A stretch of 64,000 bases of DNA, from contig NZ_LMTI01000004.1 of assembly GCF_001510665.1 (NCBI RefSeq), positions 434,001 through 498,000 on the forward strand, written 5' to 3'. The DNA comes from Bacillus sp. FJAT-27445. Lineage in GTDB: Bacteria > Bacillota > Bacilli > Bacillales > Cytobacillaceae. The position numbers and the translations under genes were made by a program. Shown piece by piece: positions 1-8,761 of the stretch (the stretch's first letter is position 1; the number at the start of each line of letters is the position of its first letter). The notes under the pieces are model-generated. The model saw nothing but the letters and a program-made list of their open reading frames with translations, searched no databases and was not told the origin of the DNA.

Positions 1-9
1 CCTCCTAAA
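1..9 (-). promoter_or_regulatory. Ribosome binding site of a leftward gene outside the window
   Basis: The complement of the first nine bases reads TTTAGGAGG, a near-perfect Shine-Dalgarno sequence. A leftward gene probably starts a few bases beyond the left edge, so the interval up to 470 would be a divergent promoter region. Its start codon is not visible. Confidence 0.5.
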
Positions 10-469
10 CAGATGCTCGTAAAAAACTCTATCTCATAAAAAAAATTAAGTAAGTTGAACCCTGAAAAGCTTCATTTTATATTTCAAAAAAATAGTACGT
101 GAAATAAAATACGAACTTTTCTGAGATTTCCGTTAATGATACTCTCATCTTTTAGAATATTCAAGTGCAAAAAGCCTATATATCTGACAAATTGGAATTT
201 TCTATTAACTTGGTAGCGTTTACAATGTTGATGTTTCAAGGATAATAATTTTTTAAAAATTTTTAAAAAATTTTATAAAATCATGCTTTCAGGAAAAAGA
301 TTCGTGGAAATTAAATTGAAGCAGATACTGAAGGGGATTTTGCCAATAATGTTCCTGAAGGCAGAAAACCAAAGTTTTTCTTAAAGTGGCGTATACTATA
401 TTCATGTGAATTTTTCGATAGTAAGGAGGCTTTTGCTCTGGAGCTTGGTTTCTGTGGCAAAGAAAAAAG
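10..469. other. AT-rich intergenic region
   Basis: About 460 bases without a convincing gene; the short reading frames here are AT-rich and lack ribosome sites. A degenerate catabolite-response-like element, TGGTAGCGTTTACA, lies at 211-224 and has two mismatches to the CcpA consensus. An AAGGAGG at 423-429 precedes a possible leader peptide (433-483) that overlaps the start of the next gene. Confidence 0.45.
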
Positions 470-2404
470 ATGGACAAACTTGAACGAACATCGAGACAAA
501 TAATACTACATACATTTAAAAACGCGTTCGCAGTAAGGAAAAATGCTTTTCCATGGGGAAAAGCATTTTGCGCGGGACTCGCGGCTTCATTGCCAATTGT
601 AATTGGGTTGCTCTTTGGTAATTTTCACTATGGCATTGCGGCGGGGATGGGAGGATTCGCGTATTTGTACGTATTCAACCAGCCTTACGCACAGCGGGCA
701 AAATTGATATTTTTTGTTGCTGTCGGGCTGGCTTTGTCCATGTCTCTTGGCATCCTTCTTTCCCCGTATCCTTTTGGGGTCGCCATTGCGATGGGAACGA
801 TCGGTGCAATTGTGATTTTTGTGTTTGGCGCTTTAAGGATCACAGGCCCATCCGCAATTTTCTTCGTACTTTGTTTTTCAATTGCAACGGGGATTCCGAC
901 TGACCCGGCGGATGCCCCTCTTCGTGGCGGGCTAGTTTTATTGGGTGGTGCCCTATCATGGCTGATCAGTATGCTTGGCTGGTTTTTTAATCCGCACGGG
1001 CCGGAAACAAATGCCGTTAAAAAGGTATACACCCAATTGGCCGTTTTTGCCGATTCTGCGGGGGGAGAGGATATGAATATTGCCCGCCATAAGACAGTCT
1101 CCGTTCTAAGGGATGCCGAGGAAATTATTTTGGCAGGCTACTCGCCATGGACAGATACGGACTTGTTTAAAAGGCTTTACTTACTGAACGACCATGCCAA
1201 TCGCATGTTCCTGGAGATACTTGAGTTAGCGGAGAACAAGAAGAACGGGCTTCCTCCTGAGCTTGGCAGGTCATTGCGTGCGCTGGCCGAGTCAATCGGC
1301 TCATCCAAAAAGAACAGGGCGAAAATCCTTCAACCTGACACAGATGATTTGAAAATTGCCGGTTTATTTAGGAAAATTTACGACGCGGATGCCATCCTGA
1401 ATGAGCCTGCTGGGAAAATCGAAAGCGATGTGAAAATCGCGAAGCTCTCAATCCGGACCATGTTCACGGGGGCGTTCGATAAAAACTCCATCGTTTTTAT
1501 TTCAGCAGTCCGTTTTGGAATCATTCTAATGGCAGCTTCGCTTATTGCATACGTCCTCCCATTTGAAAGGTCCTACTGGGTACCGCTTTCCTGTGCGGCG
1601 GTTATGAGTGGGTCAACAATCATTTCCACTTTTCATCGGGCAATCCAGCGGACGTTCGGTACATTGGCAGGGCTACTGATTGCCGGGCTAATCTTGATGA
1701 ATGTACATAACGGCTTGGTTGTGGCTTTACTTATTCTATCCCTTTCGTTTCTTACTGAGATGTTTATCGTCCGCAATTACGCGCTTGCCGTCCTGTTTAT
1801 CACTCCTTCCGCATTGATCATCGCGGAATATTCCTCAGAGATACATAACTTTCCCTTCTTCGCAGCGGCGAGGGCGATAGATATCATTGCGGGGAGCCTC
1901 TTTGGGCTTTTGGGAGTTTGGCTTTTTGGTCGCAAGACAGCCTCGGCAATGCTGAACCATTTTATTGTGAAAACGCTACGGAGCCAGGGCCAGTATGTAC
2001 TTGGTCTGTTTTCGGAAAACAATGAGAAGATGGACTTCCACGAGAGCTGGGAACGGAGGAAAATGCACACAAACCTTGTTAACCTCTCAACGTTGTACAC
2101 AACTGCTTTAGGGGAATTTTCCAGTAACGAGAAAAAGCTTGAATCGTTTTGGCCAGTTATTTTCTCGATTGAGCAGCTCGGTTTTTACCTTGATGCAGCG
2201 TTAAAATATGAAAAAAGGCCTGTTCTTAAAGACGAAGAACTTTCAAGGATTTTATATATTTTCGAAACAATGGCTAGGGCTGCCGGGCAAAATCTGCCGC
2301 CAGCCGGAAAAAAGGTACCTGATATGCCCGGTTTTGAAAAAATACGAAATGAAATTGTCGACCTTCAATCTTCGCTCCGTTTCGGGGAGGAAGTGGCTAA
2401 ATAA
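470..2404 (+). CDS. FUSC family membrane protein (aromatic-acid-exporter-like)
   Basis: A 644-residue integral membrane protein. It has two hydrophobic clusters, at about residues 28-175 and 340-490, separated by a hydrophilic helical region of about 160 residues, with a cytoplasmic-type tail of about 150 residues. This duplicated layout is that of FUSC / YccS / ArAE proteins, which are linked to efflux of aromatic acids or other toxic metabolites; the substrate here is unknown. The ATG at 470 is the first usable start after an in-frame stop at 422, but the sequence before it (AAAGAAAAAAG) is a poor ribosome site. A strong AAGGAGG lies 40 bases upstream, so translation may be coupled to a short leader peptide. 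It is monocistronic, followed by a weak terminator. Confidence 0.8.
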   Translation: MDKLERTSRQIILHTFKNAFAVRKNAFPWGKAFCAGLAASLPIVIGLLFGNFHYGIAAGMGGFAYLYVFNQPYAQRAKLIFFVAVGLALSMSLGILLSPYPFGVAIAMGTIGAIVIFVFGALRITGPSAIFFVLCFSIATGIPTDPADAPLRGGLVLLGGALSWLISMLGWFFNPHGPETNAVKKVYTQLAVFADSAGGEDMNIARHKTVSVLRDAEEIILAGYSPWTDTDLFKRLYLLNDHANRMFLEILELAENKKNGLPPELGRSLRALAESIGSSKKNRAKILQPDTDDLKIAGLFRKIYDADAILNEPAGKIESDVKIAKLSIRTMFTGAFDKNSIVFISAVRFGIILMAASLIAYVLPFERSYWVPLSCAAVMSGSTIISTFHRAIQRTFGTLAGLLIAGLILMNVHNGLVVALLILSLSFLTEMFIVRNYALAVLFITPSALIIAEYSSEIHNFPFFAAARAIDIIAGSLFGLLGVWLFGRKTASAMLNHFIVKTLRSQGQYVLGLFSENNEKMDFHESWERRKMHTNLVNLSTLYTTALGEFSSNEKKLESFWPVIFSIEQLGFYLDAALKYEKRPVLKDEELSRILYIFETMARAAGQNLPPAGKKVPDMPGFEKIRNEIVDLQSSLRFGEEVAK

Positions 2405-2440
2405 GGGTTGGATTGAAGTAATTCCAGTTTTCAATTTTTT

Positions 2441-2465
2441 GGCCCTTTAACGGGTCTTTTTTTAT
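2441..2465 (+). terminator. Weak intrinsic terminator after the FUSC gene
   Basis: A five-pair stem GGCCC / GGGTC (one G-U pair) with loop TTTAAC is followed by a run of T. The stem is short, so termination may be partial. Confidence 0.45.
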
Positions 2466-2612
2466 ATCCATTTGGCAGCTTTTTTAAAAAAATGATCCAT
2501 GTTAATTAGTCAGGTTTCAGAATATGTTACCCTTCCCTTTATTGGAAATCAGGCGTATTTCCTATGTTTTTAGGTTGTTTTTGCTAGATCTGATTTTTTA
2601 TTAAAAAAGTTA

Positions 2613-2642
2613 TTGACATCAAAAATAAATTTATGATATTAT
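2613..2642 (+). promoter_or_regulatory. SigA-type promoter of the CarD-like gene
   Basis: TTGACA at 2613-2618 is a perfect -35 box. TATTAT at 2637-2642 is one mismatch from the -10 consensus, with an 18-base spacer. It lies about 70 bases before the ATG of the CarD-like gene. Confidence 0.65.
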
Positions 2643-2710
2643 AGTTTATTTGATTAAAAAACCAACCTGTGATAACATTAAGAATGTTAGCATTTATGGA
2701 GGTGGATTTT

Positions 2711-3187
2711 ATGTTTGAAATTGGCGATAACATTATTTATCCAATGCACGGTGCAGGTAGAATTGAAGCAATAGAGGAAAGAGAATATTCTGGGGAAAAG
2801 CAAGAATATTATGTGATAAAAATGTCAATTAGTAATATGCAGGTTATGATTCCAACACGCAAAATAATGAGTTCCAATATACGGCCTGTTACTGATATAC
2901 TTGCATTAAAAAACATCATGCACATTTTTCAAAATGGTGATTCAGGTAGTGTACTACCGTGGAAACAAAGGTTTAAAACAAACACGGAAAAAATAAAAAC
3001 GGGTGAAATAAAAGAAGGTGCTGAAGTTGTACGCGATTTAATGCGTATGAAAAAAGAAAAAGCGCTGAATTCAAGTGAAAAGAAAATGTTGGATAATGCT
3101 TATGAATTTTTAATTAGTGAACTGCACTTAATTAAAGGAATCACCGAAAAACAAATAGAAAGTTTCCGTGTATCAAAAATAGTATGA
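2711..3187 (+). CDS. CarD/CdnL-family transcriptional regulator
   Basis: A 158-residue soluble protein. The N-terminal 60 residues (FEIGDNIIYPMHGAGRIEAI onward) match the CarD/CdnL/TRCF RNA-polymerase-interacting domain; the remainder is a charged helical region as in CdnL proteins. CarD-like proteins bind the RNA polymerase beta subunit and modulate open-complex stability at promoters. The start was set at ATG 2711 because GGAGGTGG lies five bases upstream; an in-frame start at 2669 would place that ribosome site inside the gene. It stands alone with its own promoter and a strong terminator. The family call is secure; the target promoters are unknown. Confidence 0.85.
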   Translation: MFEIGDNIIYPMHGAGRIEAIEEREYSGEKQEYYVIKMSISNMQVMIPTRKIMSSNIRPVTDILALKNIMHIFQNGDSGSVLPWKQRFKTNTEKIKTGEIKEGAEVVRDLMRMKKEKALNSSEKKMLDNAYEFLISELHLIKGITEKQIESFRVSKIV

Positions 3188-3360
3188 TTAAAAGCAAATC
3201 ATTTCAAAAGTATCCTTTTTCTTCAACTTACTTTAGAACATTAATCCTCTCCTTGTGATTTCCACCATCTCTAATCCTTTTTAAAAACTCACTAAAATAG
3301 CCAATTGACTAAAATAGCACTCTTTTTTAAGGGCGCTGAAATAGCAATCATACAATTAGA

Positions 3361-3403
3361 AAAGGTATAACCCCTCATTATCTGAGGGAGTTATACCTTT
3401 TTT
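3361..3403 (+). terminator. Strong intrinsic terminator
   Basis: A long stem, AAAGGTATAAC..CTCA against TGAG..GTTATACCTTT, is followed by a T run. It lies about 170 bases after the CarD-like stop and insulates the sigma-54 promoter downstream. Between 3188 and 3360 I see only AT-rich sequence. Confidence 0.85.
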
Positions 3404-3451
3404 GCCGTAAATAATAATTTCAAACGGATGGGTTTCACTCCTTTCTATTCT

Positions 3452-3469
3452 TTGGCACGCTTCTTGCAT
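3452..3469 (+). promoter_or_regulatory. Sigma-54 (SigL) promoter of the ato operon
   Basis: TTGGCAC-N5-TTGCAT matches the -24/-12 consensus exactly, with GG at 3454-3455 and GC at 3466-3467 separated by ten bases. It is 63 bases before the atoD start. A sigma-54 activator gene is present at 8762, five genes downstream, which supports the call. Confidence 0.9.
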
Positions 3470-3532
3470 AGGTATTGGATGTGTGAGTGGATCGGACTCA
3501 CTGCCACAAAAATAGTTGGGGGTGTGTAAAAG

Positions 3533-4192
3533 GTGAATAAGGTTATTTCTAAAGAGGAAGCTGCGTCTTTATTTCGGGACGGGATGACAGTAATGGCGGG
3601 CGGTTTTATGGGTGTCGGAACGCCTCAGGACCTTGTTGAGGTAATGCTTGAAAAAAACATTAAGAATATCACGCTAATTGCTAATGACACCGCTTTTATT
3701 GAAACGGGAGTTGGACCTCTTATTGTTAACCATCATGTAAAAAAGGTAATTGCCTCACATATCGGGACGAATCCGGAAACAGGAAGACAAATGATTGCAG
3801 GAGAAATGGAAGTTGAACTCGTTCCTCAGGGGACTCTGGCCGAACGCGTCAGGGCAGGCGGTTCAGGGCTTGGCGGGGTGCTGACTCCTACAGGAATTGG
3901 TACAGTGGTCGAGGATGGGAAACAGAAAATCACCGTTGACGGGCGCGAATTTTTGCTTGAAAAGCCTCTCCGGGCAGAAGTGGCGATCCTTAAGGCGTAT
4001 AAGGCTGACAAGGCAGGCAATCTTGTTTATCACCGTTCTGCCCGTAACTTCAACCCGTTAATGGCGCTTGCTGCCGACGTTGTAATCGCCCAGGTTGAAA
4101 AGGTCGTTGAAGTCGGGGAAATCGACCCGGATGAAGTTATGACCCCGGGAATCCTCGTTGATAAAATTTTGGTTCAAGGGGGCTGTAAATAA
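3533..4192 (+). CDS. atoD: Acetate/acetoacetate CoA-transferase, alpha subunit
   Basis: A 219-residue protein, the usual AtoD length. It has the GGFMGVGTP motif (about residues 23-31), [12 protein letters not shown] and [11 protein letters not shown] blocks, and [11 protein letters not shown], all typical of subunit A of class I CoA-transferases. With subunit B it moves CoA from acetyl-CoA to short-chain acids or acetoacetate in the cytoplasm. The start is GTG 3533, preceded by GGGGGTG. Its stop overlaps the atoA start (TAATG), as expected for subunits made in equal amounts. It is first in a sigma-54-driven operon. Specificity (acetoacetate, butyrate) is inferred from the neighbouring thiolase and hydroxybutyrate dehydrogenase. 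Confidence 0.92.
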   Translation: MNKVISKEEAASLFRDGMTVMAGGFMGVGTPQDLVEVMLEKNIKNITLIANDTAFIETGVGPLIVNHHVKKVIASHIGTNPETGRQMIAGEMEVELVPQGTLAERVRAGGSGLGGVLTPTGIGTVVEDGKQKITVDGREFLLEKPLRAEVAILKAYKADKAGNLVYHRSARNFNPLMALAADVVIAQVEKVVEVGEIDPDEVMTPGILVDKILVQGGCK

Positions 4193-4842
4193 TGACGATT
4201 ACACTTGTAAGCCCGAAACAGCTGATTGCTGCACGTGTTGCAAAGGAATTGAGTGACGGAGATGTTGTGAACCTGGGAATTGGGCTGCCAACAATGGTCC
4301 CGAATTATTTGCCTGAAAACGTGAACGTCATTCTCCAATCAGAAAACGGATATGTCGGGTTGAAGCCTCTTGAAGGTGAGATTGATCCTGACCTAGTAAA
4401 TGCTGGCGGCCAGCCCGCGGGAATCATTCCAGGAGGAGCATTCTTTGACAGCTTGTTTTCCTTCGAACTGATCCGCGGTGGGCATGTTGACGTAACGGTA
4501 CTTGGGGGCCTTGAGGTTGATGAAAAAGGAAACCTCGCCAATTGGATGGTTCCCGGCAAAATGGTCCCGGGCATGGGCGGTGCGATGGATCTGGTAACCG
4601 GAGCGAAAAAGGTTATCGTTGCAATGGAGCACTGCGCAAAAAGCGGGTCATCTAAAATTCTGAAGGAATGCCGCCTACCCCTTACTGGCAAAGGTGTCGT
4701 CGATATGGTTGTCACCGAGCTTGCCGTGTTCCGTGTAACTGCGAAAGGGCTGGTTCTTGAGGAACTCCAGGTGGGTGCCACATTGGAAATGGTTCGCGAT
4801 AAAACGGAGGCTTCGTTTACCGTTAACCCAGCCATCTATTAA
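4192..4842 (+). CDS. atoA: Acetate/acetoacetate CoA-transferase, beta subunit
   Basis: A 216-residue protein. The catalytic glutamate is E51 in LQSENGYVG, which forms the glutamyl-CoA thioester intermediate in this family. Other family blocks are VNLGIGLPTMVPNYLP, DLVNAGGQP, RGGHVDVTVLGGLEVDE and GKMVPGMGGAMDLVTGAKK. The ATG shares bases with the atoD stop, implying translational coupling. It activates the acid substrate to its CoA form for cleavage by the thiolase encoded next. The AtoA match is close over the full length; ScoB is the nearest alternative name. Confidence 0.92.
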   Translation: MTITLVSPKQLIAARVAKELSDGDVVNLGIGLPTMVPNYLPENVNVILQSENGYVGLKPLEGEIDPDLVNAGGQPAGIIPGGAFFDSLFSFELIRGGHVDVTVLGGLEVDEKGNLANWMVPGKMVPGMGGAMDLVTGAKKVIVAMEHCAKSGSSKILKECRLPLTGKGVVDMVVTELAVFRVTAKGLVLEELQVGATLEMVRDKTEASFTVNPAIY

Positions 4843-4909
4843 ATTTTGAAAAATGCTAGCATCACTAAAAGATTAATTGGTTTGGAGATTCTAAAAAGGG
4901 GGAAGCAAA

Positions 4910-6097
4910 ATGCGTGATGTTGTAATTGTTAGTGCAGTCCGGACAGCAATTGGTAGTTTCATGGGAGCGTTAAGCAATACGCCGGCTACCGAGCTCGGGG
5001 CAATTGTTATAAGAGAGGCATTGAAACGGGCAAAAATCCCAGGAGAACAGGTTGATGAGGTGATTATGGGCAATGTCCTTCAGGCGGGGCTTGGACAGGG
5101 ACCCGCCCGCCAGGCCGCACTCAAGGCGGGGCTGCCAATCGAAATCCCATCAATGGCAATAAATAAGCTGTGCGGCTCGGGGCTGAAGGCCGTCCATCTT
5201 GCCGTCCAGGCAATCCAGACAGGAGACGCGGAGATTGTTGTCGCTGGGGGAATGGAAAATATGAGTATGGCCCCGTATCTTTTGCCAAATGGCCGGAACG
5301 GTTACCGGATGGGCGATGGCAAGGTGCTGGACAGCATGATGAAGGACGGCTTGGAGTGTGCGATTAACAGCTGCCACATGGGAATAACGGCTGAAAACCT
5401 GGCTGAAAAATATAGCCTTACACGCGAAGAACAGGATGAATTCTCCGCTTGGAGCCAGCAAAAGTCGGAATCGGCAATTAAAGAAGGGAAGTTCAGAGAT
5501 GAAATCGTCGTTGTGGAAATTCCGCAGCGGAAAAGCGAGCCAATTCGTTTTGAGACAGATGAATTTCCCCGACCCGGGGTCACCGCGGATAAACTTGCAA
5601 AGCTGAAGCCTGCTTTCAAAAAAGAAGGCACCGTTACTGCAGCCAATTCTTCAGGGATTAATGATGGGGCCGCGGCTTTGGTGTTAATGAGCAGGGAAAA
5701 GGCAGCTGAAATGGGCATTGAAGCAATGGCCGTCATCAAGGCAAACGGGACAGCAGGAGTCGACCCGGCAATCATGGGTATAGGACCGGTACCCGCGGTA
5801 AGGAAAGCATTAGGAAAAGCTGGCCTAAAGATGGCGGATATTGATCTTGTCGAAGCAAATGAGGCGTTTGCCGCACAGGCTTTAAGTGTCGGAAGGGAAC
5901 TGGATATCCCGGAAGAAAAATTGAACGTAAATGGCGGCGCAATTGCATTGGGCCACCCGATTGGAGCAAGCGGGGCACGTGTCCTTGTTACTCTTCTGCA
6001 TGAAATGAAACGAAGGGGGTCCCGTTACGGATTGGCTGCGCTTTGCATTGGAGGCGGACAGGGAATCGCCACAATCGTAGAAATGGAACCAAAATAA
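4910..6097 (+). CDS. atoB: Acetyl-CoA C-acetyltransferase (thiolase)
   Basis: A 395-residue thiolase. Catalytic residues are visible: C88 in [11 protein letters not shown], the histidine in [15 protein letters not shown] near residue 350, and the second cysteine in ALCIGGGQG near residue 380. It cleaves acetoacetyl-CoA with CoA to two acetyl-CoA, or runs in reverse. RBS AAAGGGGGAAG precedes ATG 4910. It lies 67 bases after atoA in the same direction, so CoA transfer then thiolysis would take acetoacetate into central metabolism. A large inverted repeat follows the stop. Confidence 0.93.
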   Translation: MRDVVIVSAVRTAIGSFMGALSNTPATELGAIVIREALKRAKIPGEQVDEVIMGNVLQAGLGQGPARQAALKAGLPIEIPSMAINKLCGSGLKAVHLAVQAIQTGDAEIVVAGGMENMSMAPYLLPNGRNGYRMGDGKVLDSMMKDGLECAINSCHMGITAENLAEKYSLTREEQDEFSAWSQQKSESAIKEGKFRDEIVVVEIPQRKSEPIRFETDEFPRPGVTADKLAKLKPAFKKEGTVTAANSSGINDGAAALVLMSREKAAEMGIEAMAVIKANGTAGVDPAIMGIGPVPAVRKALGKAGLKMADIDLVEANEAFAAQALSVGRELDIPEEKLNVNGGAIALGHPIGASGARVLVTLLHEMKRRGSRYGLAALCIGGGQGIATIVEMEPK

Positions 6098-6115
6098 CTT
6101 TTTTGAAAAAACTGA

Positions 6116-6170
6116 AGATTCCGGAATTACGGAATAATCGGCTTCGGTTTTCCGGAATTCCGGAATCTTT
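6116..6170. promoter_or_regulatory. Twin 16-bp palindromes: candidate activator sites or hairpin
   Basis: TTCCGGAATTACGGAA (6119-6134) and TTCCGGAATTCCGGAA (6150-6165) are near-perfect and perfect palindromes with centres 31 bases apart, about three helical turns. They sit 95-145 bases upstream of the second sigma-54 promoter, where enhancer-binding proteins usually bind. The two also pair with each other as one long hairpin after the thiolase gene, so a terminator or transcript-stabilising role is possible; no proper T run follows. Confidence 0.55.
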
Positions 6171-6260
6171 AAAAGAATAATAGTAAATTTCCAGGGGATT
6201 ATTTATTGTTAAAACGGGAATAAACTTAGTGTTTATTCAAAATTATTAAACAATTCATTC

Positions 6261-6278
6261 TTGGCATGAAACTTGCAT
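6261..6278 (+). promoter_or_regulatory. Second sigma-54 (SigL) promoter, before the permease
   Basis: TTGGCAT-N5-TTGCAT has GG at 6263-6264 and GC at 6275-6276 with the required ten-base separation. It drives the permease and hydroxybutyrate dehydrogenase genes. A CcpA-type site lies 25 bases downstream of the -12 element. Confidence 0.88.
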
Positions 6279-6303
6279 TCTAATTAGAATGTAAGCCTCG
6301 TTT

Positions 6304-6317
6304 TGTAAACGCTTACT
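6304..6317 (+). promoter_or_regulatory. CcpA catabolite-response element (cre)
   Basis: TGTAAACGCTTACT matches TGWAANCGNTNWCA except at the last base. It lies between the sigma-54 promoter and the permease start, so bound CcpA would act as a roadblock. This fits carbon-catabolite repression layered on SigL control. Confidence 0.7.
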
Positions 6318-6359
6318 TAAGGGGATGGAATGGGGCTAACAAAATAAAGGGGGATTTAT

Positions 6360-7796
6360 ATGGAATTATTCAGTATTCTTTTGGCGCTGGGCCTATTGAT
6401 GTTTGTGGCCTATCGTGGTTTTTCGGTTATCCTTTTTGCACCAATTTGCGCACTTTTGGCTGTTGTCCTGATTGACCCAAGCCATGTGCTGCCATTCTTT
6501 TCAGGGGTATTCATGGAAAAGATGGTTGGATTCATTAAATCTTATTTTCCTGTCTTTTTACTGGGTGCAATTTTCGGTAAGGTGGTTGAAATGTCCGGAA
6601 TTGCAGAATCAATTGCCAAGACGATTGTTGGCTGGCTTGGCGCCAAGCGGGCAATTTTAACAATTGTATTGCTCGGCGCGATTCTTACTTACAGCGGAGT
6701 AAGCCTGTTCGTTGCTGTTTTCGCTATTTATCCATTTGCTGCCCAAATGTTCAGGCAGTCGAACATTCCTAAACGGCTTATTCCCGGCACAATCGCACTG
6801 GGGGCATTTACGTTTACGATGGATGCGTTGCCGGGCACACCGCAAATTCAGAACGTTATCCCGACCCCATTCTTTAAGACGAACATTTATGCCGCTCCAA
6901 CCCTTGGGATCATAGGTGCGATTTTCGTCTTTGCAATGGGGATGCTCTACCTGGAGTGGAGGAGGAGGAAGGCCGCAGACGCGGGTGAAGGATACTTCGG
7001 CTTTGATTCGGAAAATGCTGCGGCGCTGGAACAGGCTGAAGCGGAGAAGAATGTTGCAGTTCCTAATATGTCACTTGAGCAATCAAGAGCTAAGCAATTA
7101 TTGGCATTTGTTCCACTTATCCTCGTTGGCGTTACGAACAAGCTGTTTATCACACTTATTCCAAAATGGTATCCAGAAGGCTTTGATTTTGCGAAAATTG
7201 GGCTGAATGCCTTTACAGTCGATGTTTCAGCAGTAATGGCCATCTGGGCAGTTGAAATGGCGCTCGTAGTCGGAATCATCACTACGCTTGCTTATAACTG
7301 GAAGCGGGTAACGATTAATTTCAAGGAAGGCCTGAACCTTAGCATTGCTGGCGCGCTTCTTGCCACAATGAATACAGGTGCCGAATATGGATTCGGCGGA
7401 GTCATCGCCTCTCTTCCGGGTTTTGCGAAAATAAGCGATGGAATTTCCAACACATTTACGAACCCGCTTGTAAACGGAGCGGTGACAACCACAACCCTTG
7501 CAGGGATTACTGGTTCTGCTTCCGGCGGTATGGGAATTGCTCTTAGTGCGATGGCTGATAAATACAATGCAGCAATCGCCTCTGCGAATATCCCGCCCGA
7601 AGTCATGCACCGTGTCGTTTCGATGGCATCGGGAGGAATGGATACGCTCCCGCATAACGGGGCGGTCATCACCTTGCTGGCTGTTACCGGATTGACCCAT
7701 AAACAGTCCTACCGTGACATTTTTGCTGTAACAATCATCAAGACAGTTGCTGTATTCGTCATCATTGGCATCTACTCACTGTTTGGCTGGGTTTAA
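6360..7796 (+). CDS. GntP-family permease (short-chain fatty acid / hydroxybutyrate uptake)
   Basis: A 478-residue polytopic membrane protein with about 12-14 hydrophobic segments. It opens with a hydrophobic helix (ELFSILLALGLLMFVAYRG) and contains the GntP/CitMHS-type blocks TYSGVSLFVAVFAIYPFA and DALPGTPQIQN. The C-terminal block SGGMDTLPHNGAVITLL is typical of the GntP subgroup linked to 3-hydroxybutyrate and acetoacetate genes (YxjC in B. subtilis). A long hydrophilic loop lies near residues 200-240. ATG 6360 follows AAAGGGGG. It is co-transcribed with the dehydrogenase 36 bases downstream. The substrate is inferred from neighbours, not sequence. Confidence 0.85.
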   Translation: MELFSILLALGLLMFVAYRGFSVILFAPICALLAVVLIDPSHVLPFFSGVFMEKMVGFIKSYFPVFLLGAIFGKVVEMSGIAESIAKTIVGWLGAKRAILTIVLLGAILTYSGVSLFVAVFAIYPFAAQMFRQSNIPKRLIPGTIALGAFTFTMDALPGTPQIQNVIPTPFFKTNIYAAPTLGIIGAIFVFAMGMLYLEWRRRKAADAGEGYFGFDSENAAALEQAEAEKNVAVPNMSLEQSRAKQLLAFVPLILVGVTNKLFITLIPKWYPEGFDFAKIGLNAFTVDVSAVMAIWAVEMALVVGIITTLAYNWKRVTINFKEGLNLSIAGALLATMNTGAEYGFGGVIASLPGFAKISDGISNTFTNPLVNGAVTTTTLAGITGSASGGMGIALSAMADKYNAAIASANIPPEVMHRVVSMASGGMDTLPHNGAVITLLAVTGLTHKQSYRDIFAVTIIKTVAVFVIIGIYSLFGWV

Positions 7797-7832
7797 AAAA
7801 AGAGACTGTTAATCCAATAGGGAGGTTAATGC

Positions 7833-8615
7833 ATGAAACAGTTGGAAGGAAAAACAGCGTTTATTACCGGTTCAGCTAGCGGGATTGGGCTTGAGATCGC
7901 TAGGACGTTTGCTAATGAAGGAGCAAACGTTATCATCTCGGATTTAAACCGGGAGAAATGCGACCAGGTTGCAGAAACATTGCGGGGTGAAGGGTTTGAA
8001 GCTTTTTCAGCCCCTTGTGACGTAACAAATGAAGAAGCCTATAAAAATGCCCTTGGGCTGGCGGGAGAGAAATTCGGGAAAATTGATATCCTGATTAACA
8101 ATGCCGGCCTTCAGTATGTTTCCCCGATTGAGGATTTCCCGACGGAAAAATTCGAACTGCTTGTAAAAGTCATGCTGACTGCACCGTTTATCGGCATTAA
8201 GAATGTTTTCCCAATGATGAAAAAGCAGGGCTTCGGCCGCATTATCAATATGGCCTCGATTAATGGGGTCATTGGGTTTGCCGGAAAGGCTGCCTACAAT
8301 AGCGCCAAGCACGGCGTGATCGGCCTGACAAAGGTGGCTGCCCTCGAAGGTGCTGCTGATGGAATTACTGTCAACGCCCTCTGCCCGGGCTATGTCGACA
8401 CCCCGCTTGTCAGAGGCCAGCTTGGCGATCTTGCCAAGACGAGAAATGTACCTTTAGAAAGCGTTTTGGAAGAGGTTATTTATCCGCTTGTTCCGCAAAA
8501 AAGGCTTTTGTCGGTTACGGAGATTGCCGATTATGCAGTCTTTTTGGCCAGTGATAAAGGCAAGGGGATTACCGGCCAGGCTGTTATCCTCGATGGGGGC
8601 TATACCGTACAATAA
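7833..8615 (+). CDS. bdhA: 3-hydroxybutyrate dehydrogenase (SDR family)
   Basis: A 260-residue classical short-chain dehydrogenase. It has the NAD-binding TGSASGIG motif (residues 11-18), NNAG near residue 88, and the catalytic serine near 142 with Y155 and K159 in the AAYNSAKHG segment. The C-terminal pattern ending GITGQAVILDGGYT and the genome context match D-beta-hydroxybutyrate dehydrogenases such as B. subtilis YxjF. It oxidises 3-hydroxybutyrate to acetoacetate, the substrate of the AtoDA transferase and thiolase upstream. RBS GGGAGG precedes ATG 7833. A clear terminator follows. Confidence 0.88.
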   Translation: MKQLEGKTAFITGSASGIGLEIARTFANEGANVIISDLNREKCDQVAETLRGEGFEAFSAPCDVTNEEAYKNALGLAGEKFGKIDILINNAGLQYVSPIEDFPTEKFELLVKVMLTAPFIGIKNVFPMMKKQGFGRIINMASINGVIGFAGKAAYNSAKHGVIGLTKVAALEGAADGITVNALCPGYVDTPLVRGQLGDLAKTRNVPLESVLEEVIYPLVPQKRLLSVTEIADYAVFLASDKGKGITGQAVILDGGYTVQ

Positions 8616-8645
8616 GGCTGCCGGTTTATTTTATAATGAAGAAGG

Positions 8646-8683
8646 AAAGTCCCGCCCTATCCCACCGGCGGGACTTTTCTTTT
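8646..8683 (+). terminator. Intrinsic terminator after bdhA
   Basis: Stem AAGTCCCGCC / GGCGGGACTT followed by TTCTTTT. It separates the permease-dehydrogenase unit from the regulator gene. Confidence 0.85.
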
Positions 8684-8722
8684 AAAATAGTCTGAAAGCT
8701 TCGCACATTATCTGGAATTAGT

Positions 8723-8731
8723 TGATATAAT
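8723..8731 (+). promoter_or_regulatory. Extended -10 promoter of the sigma-54 activator gene
   Basis: TGATATAAT (TG-N-TATAAT) lies 31 bases before the ATG at 8762. No good -35 box is present, as is common for extended -10 promoters. It suggests constitutive, SigA-dependent synthesis of the activator. Confidence 0.5.
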
Positions 8732-8761
8732 TATCTTTAATAGTCTGACAAAGGTGGGAGA

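Noticed and set aside
4305-4835. Long antisense reading frames opposite atoA, bdhA, the permease and other genes
   Set aside because: They lack ribosome sites and family similarity, and arise from the codon bias of the real genes on the other strand.
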